Assembly: GCA_023415305.1 (NCBI GenBank) | Contig: JAEZKZ010000110.1 | Span: 1 to 64,000, forward strand | Source: Bacillota bacterium | Lineage (GTDB): Bacteria > Bacillota > Clostridia > Acetivibrionales > DSM-1351 | Direction: 5' to 3' | DNA length: 64,000 bases | Part shown: positions 15,298-24,019 of the stretch, piece after piece | Position numbering within the stretch: position 1 is the first letter of the stretch | Layout of the letters: every line of letters begins with the position of its first letter | Made by a program: the position numbers and the translations under genes | The notes under the pieces: generated by a model | What the model was told of the DNA's origin: nothing | Databases searched by the model: none | The model's input: only the letters and a program-made list of their open reading frames with translations

Positions 15298-17649
15298 ATG
15301 GAAAAAGCACAGATAAAGATTTCTATAAGAAATCTGGTGGAATTGATATTAAGGTCAGGAGATATAGATAACAGGCTGGTTTCTTCAAATCGGATGCTGG
15401 AGGGCACCAGAATTCATCAAAAAATACAGAAGGAAAGCGGCGATAACTATGCCAAAGAGGTGTTTTTGTCATATGATTATCAGCTTCAGGGCTTTACAAT
15501 TAGATTGGAGGGGCGGGCTGACGGAATAATTACTGAAGCCGATGGAATAATTATTGACGAAATTAAGTCCACAGCTAGGCCCATAGAATATATTGATGAG
15601 GAATTCAGTCTGCTACATTGGGCACAGGCAAAATGCTATGCCTTTATTTATTGTGTCCAGAATAGTCTAAATGATATTTTTGTTCAGCTTACATATTTTC
15701 ATATTGAAACAGAAGAGAGGAAAATAATACGAAAAGCCTTTACCCTTCAGGAACTTCAGGAGTTTATGAGTCAGCTTTTGGACAAGTATATGGTCTGGGC
15801 AAGTATGTCGGATAGCTGGAACACTCTAAGAGATATGTCCATTAAGGAACTTCAGTTTCCTTTCGAAAAATATCGTAAAGGACAGAGAGAACTGGCCGTT
15901 GCAGTCTATAAAACCATAATGCAGGAGAAAAAGCTTTTTGTACAGGCCCCCACAGGAATTGGAAAGACTATATCTACATTGTTCCCAGCTGTGAAAGCCT
16001 TTGGAGAACAGCACATTTCAAAAATATTCTATCTGACGGCAAAAACCATAACCAGGCAGGTTGCAGAAGAGGCTTTTTCAAAAATGAGAGCCGGGGGCCT
16101 TAAATTCAGAACCTTGACCCTGACTGCCAAGGAGAAAATATGCTTTCAGAATGAAGTCAACTGTAATCCGGATTTTTGTGAATATGCAAAGGGGCATTAT
16201 AACAGGGTCAATACAGCTTTGATTGATATATTGAAAAACTCGGAGTATCTATCAAGAGAGATAATAGAACAGTACGCTGAAAAGCACAAGGTATGCCCTT
16301 TTGAATTTGCATTGGATATTTCACTTTGGGCCGACTGTATTATATGTGACTACAATTATGTTTTTGATCCAAGAGTGTATTTGAAGAGATTCTTTCTTAA
16401 TAACGACGGTGACTATGCCTTCCTTGTGGATGAGGCACATAATCTTGTGGACAGGGCCAGAGAAATGTTTTCTGCGCAGATCAGCAAAACAGCTTTTTAT
16501 GAGGCCAGAAAGGCAATCAAAAACCATCAGCCTAAAATAGCAAAAGTTTTGGGAAAGATAAATACTTATATGATCTCACTCAGGAAACAGTGCACTGATG
16601 ACGATTATATAATAAACAAGGGTGAGCTCAGCGATCTGTACAAATTACTCAATCGTTTTATATCAGAGGCCGAGGAATGGATTGTTAAAAATCAGAATAG
16701 AGGAATAGAGGGATTTGACCTGTTGTTGGAGGCATATTTTAGTGCTATAGCCTTCCTGAAAATATCTGAGTTTTTTGACCACAGATATGTAACCTTTATT
16801 GAAACCTACCGAAGTGAGGTCAGGGTGAAGCTTTTTTGTATAGACCCATCCTTTTTGTTGGCTGAAGCGGTGAAAAGAGGAAAGACAGCGGTATTCTTTT
16901 CAGCCACTTTGACACCTTTAAGCTATTTTATTGATATTCTGGGCGGTGACAAGGACGACTATAACATAAATCTCTGTTCACCTTTTGACAATAGCAAACT
17001 CTGTCTATTAGTGGATGATGATGTTTCTACAAAATACAAAAATCGTGAGAACAGTTATGATACAATTGTTGAAATAATAAAGACTGCGGTTGATATGCGT
17101 AAAGGTAACTATCTTGTATATTTTCCGTCCTATAAGTATATGAATGAGGTGTATTTCAGATTTAACGAACAATACCCTGATATTAATTCCTTTATACAGG
17201 AGAATTCCATGTCTGAAGAGGAAAGAGAGAGCTTCCTCAACAGATTCCAGCCCGATAATCCTGAGTCTATGGTTTGCTTCGGAGTGCTGGGAGGTATATT
17301 CTCTGAAGGAATTGACCTGAAGGGAGACAGACTCATTGGTGCAATAATCATTGGAGTTGGCCTGCCGCAGGTAAGTGTTGAACAAGATATAATTATGGAC
17401 TATTTCAACAGGAAAAATGGCATGGGTTATGAAAATGCTTATATGTTTCCAGGAATGAATAAGGTGCTTCAGGCGGCAGGCCGTGTAATTCGTTCTGAAA
17501 ATGACCGGGGAATGGTACTTCTTGTTGATGAGAGGTTTTCACAAAGAAATTATTTAAATCTGTATCCCAAACACTGGGAGCATAAAATTAGGGTCAGGAG
17601 TACAGACGAGATAAAAACCAGATTGAAAAACTTTTGGAGCTCCTGTTAG
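15298..17649 (+). CDS. RecB/Cas4-like nuclease fused to XPD/DinG-type FeS helicase
   Basis: A 783-residue fusion. Residues 1-200 carry a full PD-(D/E)xK RecB/Cas4-type nuclease core: His40, Asp75 in GRADG, Glu88-x-Lys90 in DEIKS, and Q110-x3-Y114. From about 200 is a superfamily 2 XPD/Rad3-type helicase: Walker A PTGIGKT (K223), four FeS-cluster cysteines (C282, C289, C294, C333), DEAH at 378-381 and motif VI QAAGRVIRS. Such helicases unwind 5' to 3'; the nuclease half would cut or trim the DNA. ATG 15298 is chosen over ATG 15292 because AAGGA overlaps the latter. It heads an SOS-type operon with a UvrD-like helicase gene 126 bp downstream. No CRISPR array or cas gene is nearby, so DNA repair rather than adaptation is inferred. 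Confidence 0.85.
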   Translation: MEKAQIKISIRNLVELILRSGDIDNRLVSSNRMLEGTRIHQKIQKESGDNYAKEVFLSYDYQLQGFTIRLEGRADGIITEADGIIIDEIKSTARPIEYIDEEFSLLHWAQAKCYAFIYCVQNSLNDIFVQLTYFHIETEERKIIRKAFTLQELQEFMSQLLDKYMVWASMSDSWNTLRDMSIKELQFPFEKYRKGQRELAVAVYKTIMQEKKLFVQAPTGIGKTISTLFPAVKAFGEQHISKIFYLTAKTITRQVAEEAFSKMRAGGLKFRTLTLTAKEKICFQNEVNCNPDFCEYAKGHYNRVNTALIDILKNSEYLSREIIEQYAEKHKVCPFEFALDISLWADCIICDYNYVFDPRVYLKRFFLNNDGDYAFLVDEAHNLVDRAREMFSAQISKTAFYEARKAIKNHQPKIAKVLGKINTYMISLRKQCTDDDYIINKGELSDLYKLLNRFISEAEEWIVKNQNRGIEGFDLLLEAYFSAIAFLKISEFFDHRYVTFIETYRSEVRVKLFCIDPSFLLAEAVKRGKTAVFFSATLTPLSYFIDILGGDKDDYNINLCSPFDNSKLCLLVDDDVSTKYKNRENSYDTIVEIIKTAVDMRKGNYLVYFPSYKYMNEVYFRFNEQYPDINSFIQENSMSEEERESFLNRFQPDNPESMVCFGVLGGIFSEGIDLKGDRLIGAIIIGVGLPQVSVEQDIIMDYFNRKNGMGYENAYMFPGMNKVLQAAGRVIRSENDRGMVLLVDERFSQRNYLNLYPKHWEHKIRVRSTDEIKTRLKNFWSSC

Positions 17650-17705
17650 AAGGAGAATAATGCTGTCTCAGATGAACCTGGGAATTAATGAATTGGGAAT
17701 GTATT

Positions 17706-17753
17706 AAGTAGTTTAATATAAAACTTAATAAGTAGTTTAATATAAAACTTAAA
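17706..17753 (+). repeat. 24-bp tandem duplication between the helicase genes
   Basis: Two adjacent copies (17706-17729 and 17730-17753) differ at one base. Each copy, with its flanking T, starts TTAAGT and ends ACTTAA, so each is an imperfect hairpin. It lies just upstream of the UvrD-like gene's ribosome binding site and may affect its translation. Confidence 0.75.
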
Positions 17754-17775
17754 TAGAATAGAATGGAAGGATACC

Positions 17776-19971
17776 TTGGACTTTTTTAACATTCTTAAAA
17801 ATAAATATAATATTGACTTAAATGAGGAGCAAAAAAATGCAACCAGCCATATAAACGGTCCGGCATTGATTCTGGCCGGTCCCGGCTCGGGAAAAACCAC
17901 CGTAATAACAGCCAGAGTCGCCTATCTGATAAAGGCAGCAGGAATTAAGCCACAAAATATACTGACTCTTACTTTTAATAAAGCCGCCCAGCTTGAAATG
18001 GAAAAGCGCTTTAACAGGCTGTATGGAAGTGACATTACTGAAAGAGTACATTTTGCAACGCTGCACAGCTTCTGCAACAGAGTGGTCAGGGACTATGAGA
18101 GAATGAAGGGTCGCAGGCTTCACAGGATAGAAGGCAATGACCAGGAAATAAATAAGCATCAGCTGTTAAAAGAAATCCACCAAAGCATTAACAACTCAAA
18201 AATTAATGATGATGAGCTTGAAACCCTCATTAATGAAATAGGACTTGTTAAAAACAGTCTGATTAAGGACTTTGATGGTTTAACCTTAACAACAAAAAGA
18301 TTTCAGCAAATTTACAAGGCTTACGAGGAATATAAAAAAAGCAATCTTTTAATAGATTTTGACGATATGCTGACCTATGCGTACAGCATTTTATCAAAAT
18401 ATCCTCAGCTTCTTGAGCACTACAGAAATAGCTACAGCTACATACAAGTGGATGAAGGGCAGGACCTGTCAAAAATACAGTTTGAAATAATCAGGCTGTT
18501 GAGTGAAAAAAACCGGAACTTGTTTATAGTTGCAGACGATGACCAATCTATATATGGTTTCCGGGGTGCTCACCCACAATTCATTCTGGACTTCGAGAAA
18601 CAGTTCCTGGGCTGCAGCATATTCAGGCTTGAAAACAATTACCGCTCAACTGAGGATATTGTAAGTCTCAGCAGCAGATTTATAAAAAATAACAAAAACA
18701 GATATGATAAGAACCATGTAACGCTGAATGAAAAACTGACCGAACCTGAAATAATCAAAGCACTTGATCAGCGTGATCAGCTTCAGTTTATTCTGGATAA
18801 GCTGACCAGTTATTCACAGCTCTCAGACTTAGAGCAGAGCACACAGATAAAGCCAAAAACACGCATAAAGGGAAGAAAAAAGCAAATTGCAATTCTTTAC
18901 AGGAATAATCTGTCATCAGTCCTTACAGCTGATATACTCAATAGAAACGGGATTCCTTTCAGACTAAGACAGAACAGACTGTTCTTTTTCAAGCACTGGC
19001 TGGTACAGGAGGTTTCAGCTTTTTTGCTTTTTGCATTGGACCCTATGGATGTTGAAGCCTTCTCCAAAATATATTACAGAATGAACAGATATATATCTAA
19101 AGCAATGTTGGAGTGTGCCATGACTGGAAATGCAGGCAAGCCAGTTATTGACCGTATTATGGCTGGTGTTGAACTGAAGCCCTTTCAGATAGAAGGCTTG
19201 CAGCAGTTGAAGCTTGAGTTTTCAAACCTTGCAAAAAAGCCTCCTTTTAACGCTTTGGAATACATTAAAAACAACTTTAAGTATCTGGAAAGTGTTAAGG
19301 AATACTGCTCTCTGGTAGGTCTGTCGTATGAATATATATCCAGATTATTTGAGATTCTACAGGGTATAGCTTTAAACTGCCAGACAATTGTTGAATATCT
19401 TGACAGATTGTCTGAATTGTATAAGCTTTTTGAAGGAAGTAGTAACTGGGATAACAACGAAGGGATTTTGGAAATTACACTAAGTACCATTCATTCATCA
19501 AAGGGGTTGGAATATGATTGTGTATTCATGATAGACCTGATAAACAGTGAGCTCCCGGGAGAGAAGGCTATTGAAAAAGCGGCTGAAGCTAAGGACTTAT
19601 CTTTGCTCGAGGAAGAGAGAAGGCTATACTATGTAGGAATGACAAGGGCAAGACAAAGCCTTTTTATGATCTATCCCACTGCAGCTAATGGAGGCAGGCT
19701 TTCTCCTTCCTTGTTTCTTAAAGAGCTGGCTGTTCTGCTGAAGAAAAAACTGACAGATGGTTTTGCTGAAGGTGTTATTGTAAGGCATGCAAAGTTCGGA
19801 AGAGGTGTGGTGATTTCACAATATTCTCCAGATGACTTAAAACCACCCGGAGAGCTTATTGAAATCAAATTTTTTAACGGAATTGTCAGAAAACTTGATT
19901 TGATGATTTGTCTTGAAAACCGATTGCTTGAATTCGAAAAGACCGATCAAGACATAGCTCATCTAATTTAA
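17776..19971 (+). CDS. UvrD/PcrA-like superfamily 1 DNA helicase
   Basis: A 731-residue 3' to 5' helicase of the UvrD/Rep family. Motifs in order: Q motif region NEEQKNAT, Walker A AGPGSGKTT (about 35-43), motif Ia LTFNKAA, VDEGQDLS (motif II variant with DEGQD), DDDQSIYGFRGA (motif III), NNYRST (motif IV), TIHSSKGLEYDCV (motif V) and YVGMTRARQ (motif VI). The start is TTG 17776 with GGAAGG upstream. It follows the nuclease-XPD fusion with no terminator between, so both probably share the LexA-controlled promoter. Two helicases of opposite polarity in one unit suggest joint processing of damaged DNA. Confidence 0.88.
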   Translation: MDFFNILKNKYNIDLNEEQKNATSHINGPALILAGPGSGKTTVITARVAYLIKAAGIKPQNILTLTFNKAAQLEMEKRFNRLYGSDITERVHFATLHSFCNRVVRDYERMKGRRLHRIEGNDQEINKHQLLKEIHQSINNSKINDDELETLINEIGLVKNSLIKDFDGLTLTTKRFQQIYKAYEEYKKSNLLIDFDDMLTYAYSILSKYPQLLEHYRNSYSYIQVDEGQDLSKIQFEIIRLLSEKNRNLFIVADDDQSIYGFRGAHPQFILDFEKQFLGCSIFRLENNYRSTEDIVSLSSRFIKNNKNRYDKNHVTLNEKLTEPEIIKALDQRDQLQFILDKLTSYSQLSDLEQSTQIKPKTRIKGRKKQIAILYRNNLSSVLTADILNRNGIPFRLRQNRLFFFKHWLVQEVSAFLLFALDPMDVEAFSKIYYRMNRYISKAMLECAMTGNAGKPVIDRIMAGVELKPFQIEGLQQLKLEFSNLAKKPPFNALEYIKNNFKYLESVKEYCSLVGLSYEYISRLFEILQGIALNCQTIVEYLDRLSELYKLFEGSSNWDNNEGILEITLSTIHSSKGLEYDCVFMIDLINSELPGEKAIEKAAEAKDLSLLEEERRLYYVGMTRARQSLFMIYPTAANGGRLSPSLFLKELAVLLKKKLTDGFAEGVIVRHAKFGRGVVISQYSPDDLKPPGELIEIKFFNGIVRKLDLMICLENRLLEFEKTDQDIAHLI

Positions 19972-20080
19972 ATTTATAGTATAGAAATTTATTGCAGGAT
20001 GGATAATAAAAGTAATTCGTATATTGTGTAACTTCCATTCTTTTGTTATCATTAAAAATTGATATGGAGGAAGATAGCAA

Positions 20081-20650
20081 ATGATTGAAAAATACTACCC
20101 TGATTTGTACTGCGACAGCATCAGACATATAGACTTGGACATGCTGCGAAATAAAGGAATTAAAGGTTTAATTCTGGATATAGATAATACACTTGTCCCA
20201 ATGCACAGGAAAGATGCTGATGAAAATGCCATAACCTGGATAAGAGACTTAAAAAACAAAGGTTTCAAAGTATGCATTTTATCAAATGCATCCGAAAAGC
20301 GTGTTGTCAGGTTTAATAAGGACATTGCGGTTATTGCAATACACAGAGCCTATAAACCTTCAGGCAGGGCGTTTCTTATGGCCGCTGAAAAGCTGGAACT
20401 TGAGCCTGAAAACGTTGCCGTAGTCGGAGACCAGATATTTACCGATATACATGGCGGTAATAAGGCAAATATGCTGACCATTCTTGTCAAGCCCATAGAC
20501 AAGAAGGAAATCCTTTATGTCCGCCTTAAAAGATGGCCTGAAAAAATCATATTGGCAGGTTATATGAAAAAGCTTGAGCATCATCTTAGAAAGAGAGAGC
20601 TTTGGAAGAAAAACAGGCTGATAATTGAGAAAAACAGATATAAAAAGTAA
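20081..20650 (+). CDS. yqeG: YqeG-family HAD phosphatase
   Basis: A 189-residue HAD superfamily IIIA phosphatase. Motif I is LDIDNTLVP (nucleophile Asp in D-x-D, about residues 32-36), motif II ILSNAS, motif III around AYKPSGRA and motif IV GDQIFTDIHGG. The C-terminal basic tail (RKRELWKKNRLIIEKNRYKK) is typical. YqeG relatives include PGP phosphatases (Gep4/PgpA-like) that dephosphorylate phosphatidylglycerophosphate, and the family is commonly found next to aroE in clostridia and bacilli, as here (18 bp). GGAGG precedes the ATG. Confidence 0.88.
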   Translation: MIEKYYPDLYCDSIRHIDLDMLRNKGIKGLILDIDNTLVPMHRKDADENAITWIRDLKNKGFKVCILSNASEKRVVRFNKDIAVIAIHRAYKPSGRAFLMAAEKLELEPENVAVVGDQIFTDIHGGNKANMLTILVKPIDKKEILYVRLKRWPEKIILAGYMKKLEHHLRKRELWKKNRLIIEKNRYKK

Positions 20651-20668
20651 AGATTGTGAGGATTCTCA

Positions 20669-21553
20669 ATGAATTTAGTTGAAACTGTAAATGGGAAAAC
20701 AGGGCTTTTCGGACTTATCGGCTGTCCGGTGGAGCACACAAAATCTCCATACATTCATAATACGTTATTCAAGGAATTTAATATAAACGCAGTTTATGTA
20801 CCTATACACGTAAACCAGGGAGAGTTGGAGAAGGCGGTTAATGGTCTGAAAGCTCAACATTTCACTGGTTTTAACGTTACAGTACCCTATAAAAAAGATG
20901 TAATAAAATATCTGGATGATGTATCAACTGATGCCCTGCTTATGGGGGCAGTCAATACCGTAAAAAATGTAAACGGAAAATTAAAGGGGTACAATACAGA
21001 TGCCGAAGGTTTCTCAAGAGATTTCAAGGATTCCTTCGCTACCGGTTTCGCCGGAAAAAGGGTAATGCTGCTGGGAGCAGGAGGGACGGCAAGAGCATTG
21101 TCAATCAGACTGGCTTCAGAAGGCGTACGTCACCTGGTCATTGTAAACAGAACCCTTGAAAATGCTCAGAATATAGTTTCGCTGGTTAAAAACAATTTTG
21201 GTAACATTGTAACCGGGATAGTTCCTGAAGCAGCAGAGTTTAGTGGTCATTTGCAGAGCAGCGATATTATTATAAACACCACTCCCGCCGGAATGAGTAC
21301 ATATGCAGCAAAAACTCCCTTTGATTATACCTTTGAATTTCAGAAACAGCAATTGGTGTATGACGTAATATATACCCCTGAAAAAACCCGGTTTTTAAAA
21401 CAGGCTGAAGAGAGTGGCTGTAAAATAAAAAACGGTTTTGGAATGCTTATTAATCAGGGTATTTCAGCCTTTGAAATATGGACGGGAAAGTCTGTGCCTA
21501 AAGATACTTCCTTAGAAATATTAAATCTTATAAGCAAATTAAAGGATTTATGA
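20669..21553 (+). CDS. aroE: Shikimate dehydrogenase
   Basis: AroE reduces 3-dehydroshikimate to shikimate with NADPH, the fourth step of chorismate synthesis. The 294 residues include the substrate site GCPVEHTKSP (about 19-28), the catalytic Lys in NVTVPYKKD, the Asp in GYNTDAEGF, the NADP fingerprint LLGAGGTARAL and the C-terminal GMLINQG. The length is standard. GTGAGG is a modest ribosome binding site; the 18-bp gap suggests co-transcription with yqeG. Confidence 0.93.
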   Translation: MNLVETVNGKTGLFGLIGCPVEHTKSPYIHNTLFKEFNINAVYVPIHVNQGELEKAVNGLKAQHFTGFNVTVPYKKDVIKYLDDVSTDALLMGAVNTVKNVNGKLKGYNTDAEGFSRDFKDSFATGFAGKRVMLLGAGGTARALSIRLASEGVRHLVIVNRTLENAQNIVSLVKNNFGNIVTGIVPEAAEFSGHLQSSDIIINTTPAGMSTYAAKTPFDYTFEFQKQQLVYDVIYTPEKTRFLKQAEESGCKIKNGFGMLINQGISAFEIWTGKSVPKDTSLEILNLISKLKDL

Positions 21554-21662
21554 AAAATATAACGAATAATATAAATATTTGGTACCGAGAATGTCGTCAG
21601 AAACCTGTTACGACATTGTAAATAAATATTTTTTCTATGAGTTTTACCTAAGGAGGATAGAA

Positions 21663-21929
21663 ATGGTTATTTTAAAGAATTATATGGAAGAAGTGGTGCT
21701 CAATTTAATGGAAGGGGTACTTGATGATATCAATGTGTGCAAATGTGAACTGTGCAAGATGGATATAGCAGCCCTTGCGCTGAATGATCTCCCTCCGAAA
21801 TACATCGCCACCGAAAAAGGTGAATTATATTCCAAGGTTAATTCCCTCAGAAATCAGTTTGAAGTTGATGTTATTGCCGCTATCACAAAAGCAGCCGTAC
21901 TCGTAAAAAGAGCACCAAGACATAAATAG
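21663..21929 (+). CDS. ComFB-like late competence protein
   Basis: An 88-residue ComFB-family protein. Family marks are KNYMEEVV at the start, the zinc-ligand cluster CKCELCKMDI, ALALNDLPPKYIATEKGELY and the C-terminal KRAPRHK. The frame stays open upstream to a GTG at 21579, but AGGAGG sits right before ATG 21663 and homologues begin with the KNYMEE segment. In Bacillus comFB lies between comFA and comFC, which are absent here. Some ComFB-domain proteins bind cyclic dinucleotides; its role in this organism is unknown. Confidence 0.85.
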   Translation: MVILKNYMEEVVLNLMEGVLDDINVCKCELCKMDIAALALNDLPPKYIATEKGELYSKVNSLRNQFEVDVIAAITKAAVLVKRAPRHK

Positions 21930-21999
21930 TATTTTCTATCGTAGTGTTGTAGAGCGCGCCTTGATAATACCTACTCATTAGTTAATAAAACTAATAATA

Positions 22000-22036
22000 A
22001 AGCGTTGGATGATATAACTTCGTCCAGCGTTTTTTT
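22000..22036 (+). terminator. Terminator of the comFB-like gene
   Basis: AAGCGTTGGA (22000-22009) pairs with TCCAGCGTTT (22023-22032) with two G-U pairs, followed by a T run. It lies between convergent genes and may act on both strands. Confidence 0.8.
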
Positions 22037-22059
22037 GTGGTGTGTACAGACTAACTGGA

Positions 22060-23217
22060 CTAAGGCTTATCTTTTCCTGTTCCCTTTGAATCGGTTTCAG
22101 CATTTGAAGGGTTCTTTTTTTCAGGGGTTACAGGTTTCTTTGCGGGTTTGGCAGACTCATCCTCGTTATTTTTGTCAGGAACAAATAATTCTGAGGGGGT
22201 TGCTATTCCTCCAACTGATTTGAAGTATCTGGCAACGATGTCTTCAGCCGGCAGTGATTCCTTTGTATCAATGTTTAGCATTTTGCCATTGTAGGCATAG
22301 AACCAACCTCCGCTGATAATCTTGTCCTCACCGTCTAACCTGAAGGAATTAAAGCTGTCGGTTGAGATGTTGATAACACCAGAAGTAAGCTTAAGTGCAT
22401 CGCTCAGGGTCATATTAGTAATAATATTTTCAAAGGCATAATTTAACACTGAATTAAACTTTGGAAGATATTGAATATTAAGTTTCTGTCCTATAAAGGC
22501 TTTAATAAATTTAACCTGCATCTCAGTCCGTTTAATATCACTGCCATCATAGAACTGTCTTAGCTCTTTCAACTCTTCTCGTGAGTACAATCTTTCATTA
22601 GGCTTTCTAAACCTCAGTAACTGCTCAACCTTATCCCCATCCAATAGCTGATAGCCTTTTTTCAGGTTTATATAAAGATCCTGGGTGGGGTCCTGGTACC
22701 TTAAATCTGCAGGCACATCAAAATTAACTCCTCCAAGCATATCTGTTATTTTCTTTATAGAGGAGATATTTACGTGAACATAATAATTAATATTAATGCC
22801 AGTCAGATTACTGACAACTTCGGAGGCATACTTTGCGCCTTCATGCTCGCGACCGCCAGCTGCATAGGCAGCATTAATCTTTGGAAGAATATTATTTTTC
22901 AATTTGACATTTGTGTCACGCGGAATGGTAACAATACTAATCTGTGGAGCTTCACCATTATCTGCTGAGTTTGGATCATAGTTTACAACCATCATTGAAT
23001 CTGTATTGCCACTGGATTTATCTCCTACAAGCACAAGAAAATTCATAGGCTCATTTTTTTTCGCTCCGCTGAGTCCGTTAAAAATTTGTGGAATAGATGA
23101 ATTGGAACCCTGTTCCGGAGCGACGCTATTTATATAAAACAAAAAGAATGTTCCAAGTACAAAAAGAAACATTCCCAGCACTAAGGTAGTAACATAGGTA
23201 AACTTTCTTGTATTCAT
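22060..23217 (-). CDS. LytR-CpsA-Psr (LCP) family wall polymer ligase
   Basis: A 385-residue membrane-anchored LCP protein, which would transfer undecaprenyl-linked secondary polymers to peptidoglycan. One N-terminal transmembrane helix (FTYVTTLVLGMFLFVLGTFF) is followed by an extracellular LCP domain: NFLVLVGDKS, DSMMVVNYDP, SIVTIPRDTNV (conserved Arg), the KINAAYAAGG segment and the LLRFRKPN arginine cluster. A low-complexity Lys/Pro tail (KPAKKPVTPEKK) ends the chain. Start 23217 is preferred over 23253 because GAGGT lies 5 bases upstream there, while the longer form has no ribosome binding site. Confidence 0.88.
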   Translation of the reverse strand: MNTRKFTYVTTLVLGMFLFVLGTFFLFYINSVAPEQGSNSSIPQIFNGLSGAKKNEPMNFLVLVGDKSSGNTDSMMVVNYDPNSADNGEAPQISIVTIPRDTNVKLKNNILPKINAAYAAGGREHEGAKYASEVVSNLTGININYYVHVNISSIKKITDMLGGVNFDVPADLRYQDPTQDLYINLKKGYQLLDGDKVEQLLRFRKPNERLYSREELKELRQFYDGSDIKRTEMQVKFIKAFIGQKLNIQYLPKFNSVLNYAFENIITNMTLSDALKLTSGVINISTDSFNSFRLDGEDKIISGGWFYAYNGKMLNIDTKESLPAEDIVARYFKSVGGIATPSELFVPDKNNEDESAKPAKKPVTPEKKNPSNAETDSKGTGKDKP

Positions 23218-23435
23218 TGAAGACCTCGTTATAAATTTTGTTTTTTTCATCATAAAATTATATCACAAAATATTGTTCATACCATATATAATCTCCAATC
23301 TTTTTATTTAAAAACAGATTGCAGCCCTATCAATTTCCAAGGTTACCATTAAAAAGTATACGCTGTAACATAAAAGGTTTACACAACATATTATATCTTA
23401 GAGCATTTATTGCTTTTCTAAGGGGGGAGTAGTAC

Positions 23436-23807
23436 TTGAATTACATGGATATTGACAGGTTAAAAAACCTGTTTTCGGATATGCTTAGGAATCAATATAC
23501 CCTGAGAAGTATGGATCTCGGCATTGAGGGAAAGCTCATAGCAATTGGTTACAAGCCATATTGGACTAATCGTCAGGATTCAAAAATAGAGACTCTGGAA
23601 TTGAATTTTTTAAGCAGTAACGGGATAATGGTTCCGATTATTTTAAGAAATGTAGTCAGCTATGAGTTATATCCTAAAGAGGGCAGAAAAAATAAAAAAT
23701 ACAGGGTTAATATGATGGAACTGCTACTTTTATCACCTTATATGCTATCAAGAAATTCTAAAGATGTTTACGATAAAATTAAACTTGAAATTATTTATGA
23801 TGAATGA
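23436..23807 (+). CDS. Hypothetical protein, 123 residues
   Basis: I do not recognise this family. The protein begins with a helix (DIDRLKNLFSDMLRN), then has beta-like segments (KLIAIGYKPYW, ETLELNFLSSNGIMVPIILRNVVSYELYP), a basic stretch GRKNKKYRV and a C-terminal DVYDKIKLEIIYDE. There is no signal peptide or membrane segment. TTG 23436 is supported by GGGGGGAG at ideal spacing; ATG 23445 is too far away. It is followed by a strong terminator and is probably monocistronic. Confidence 0.65.
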   Translation: MNYMDIDRLKNLFSDMLRNQYTLRSMDLGIEGKLIAIGYKPYWTNRQDSKIETLELNFLSSNGIMVPIILRNVVSYELYPKEGRKNKKYRVNMMELLLLSPYMLSRNSKDVYDKIKLEIIYDE

Positions 23808-23853
23808 CTACATATGAAGAGTGATTTCTATAATACAAATACCTCCCGCACCC

Positions 23854-23900
23854 AGTCAATTACGATCGGCCTTCGATGCCGATTGTAATTGACTTTTATA
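23854..23900 (+). terminator. Strong terminator of the 123-residue gene
   Basis: A 17-bp stem with one mismatch (23854-23870 with 23878-23894, AGTCAATTAC...GTAATTGACT), 7-base loop and TTTTA tail. Confidence 0.85.
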
Positions 23901-23989
23901 AAAATTATCCATTATAATAAAAGCAATGGTTTAGCACTATAAATTATTAAAATATTATAGAGATAAATGGATTAATTTATACTAATTTA

Positions 23990-24005
23990 GCGTGAGGGGT
24001 CACGC
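23990..24005 (+). promoter_or_regulatory. Small GGGG-loop hairpin before iorA
   Basis: GCGTGA-GGGG-TCACGC forms a 6-bp stem four bases upstream of the iorA Shine-Dalgarno GGAGG (24010-24014). It could stabilise the mRNA 5' end or modulate translation; no known riboswitch is recognised. Confidence 0.4.
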
Positions 24006-24019
24006 AGATGGAGGTTAAG

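Noticed and set aside
15298..15650. Cas4-like domain as sign of a CRISPR-Cas locus
   Set aside because: No repeat-spacer array or other cas gene occurs in the window, and the domain is fused to a helicase under LexA-type control, so repair is the better reading.
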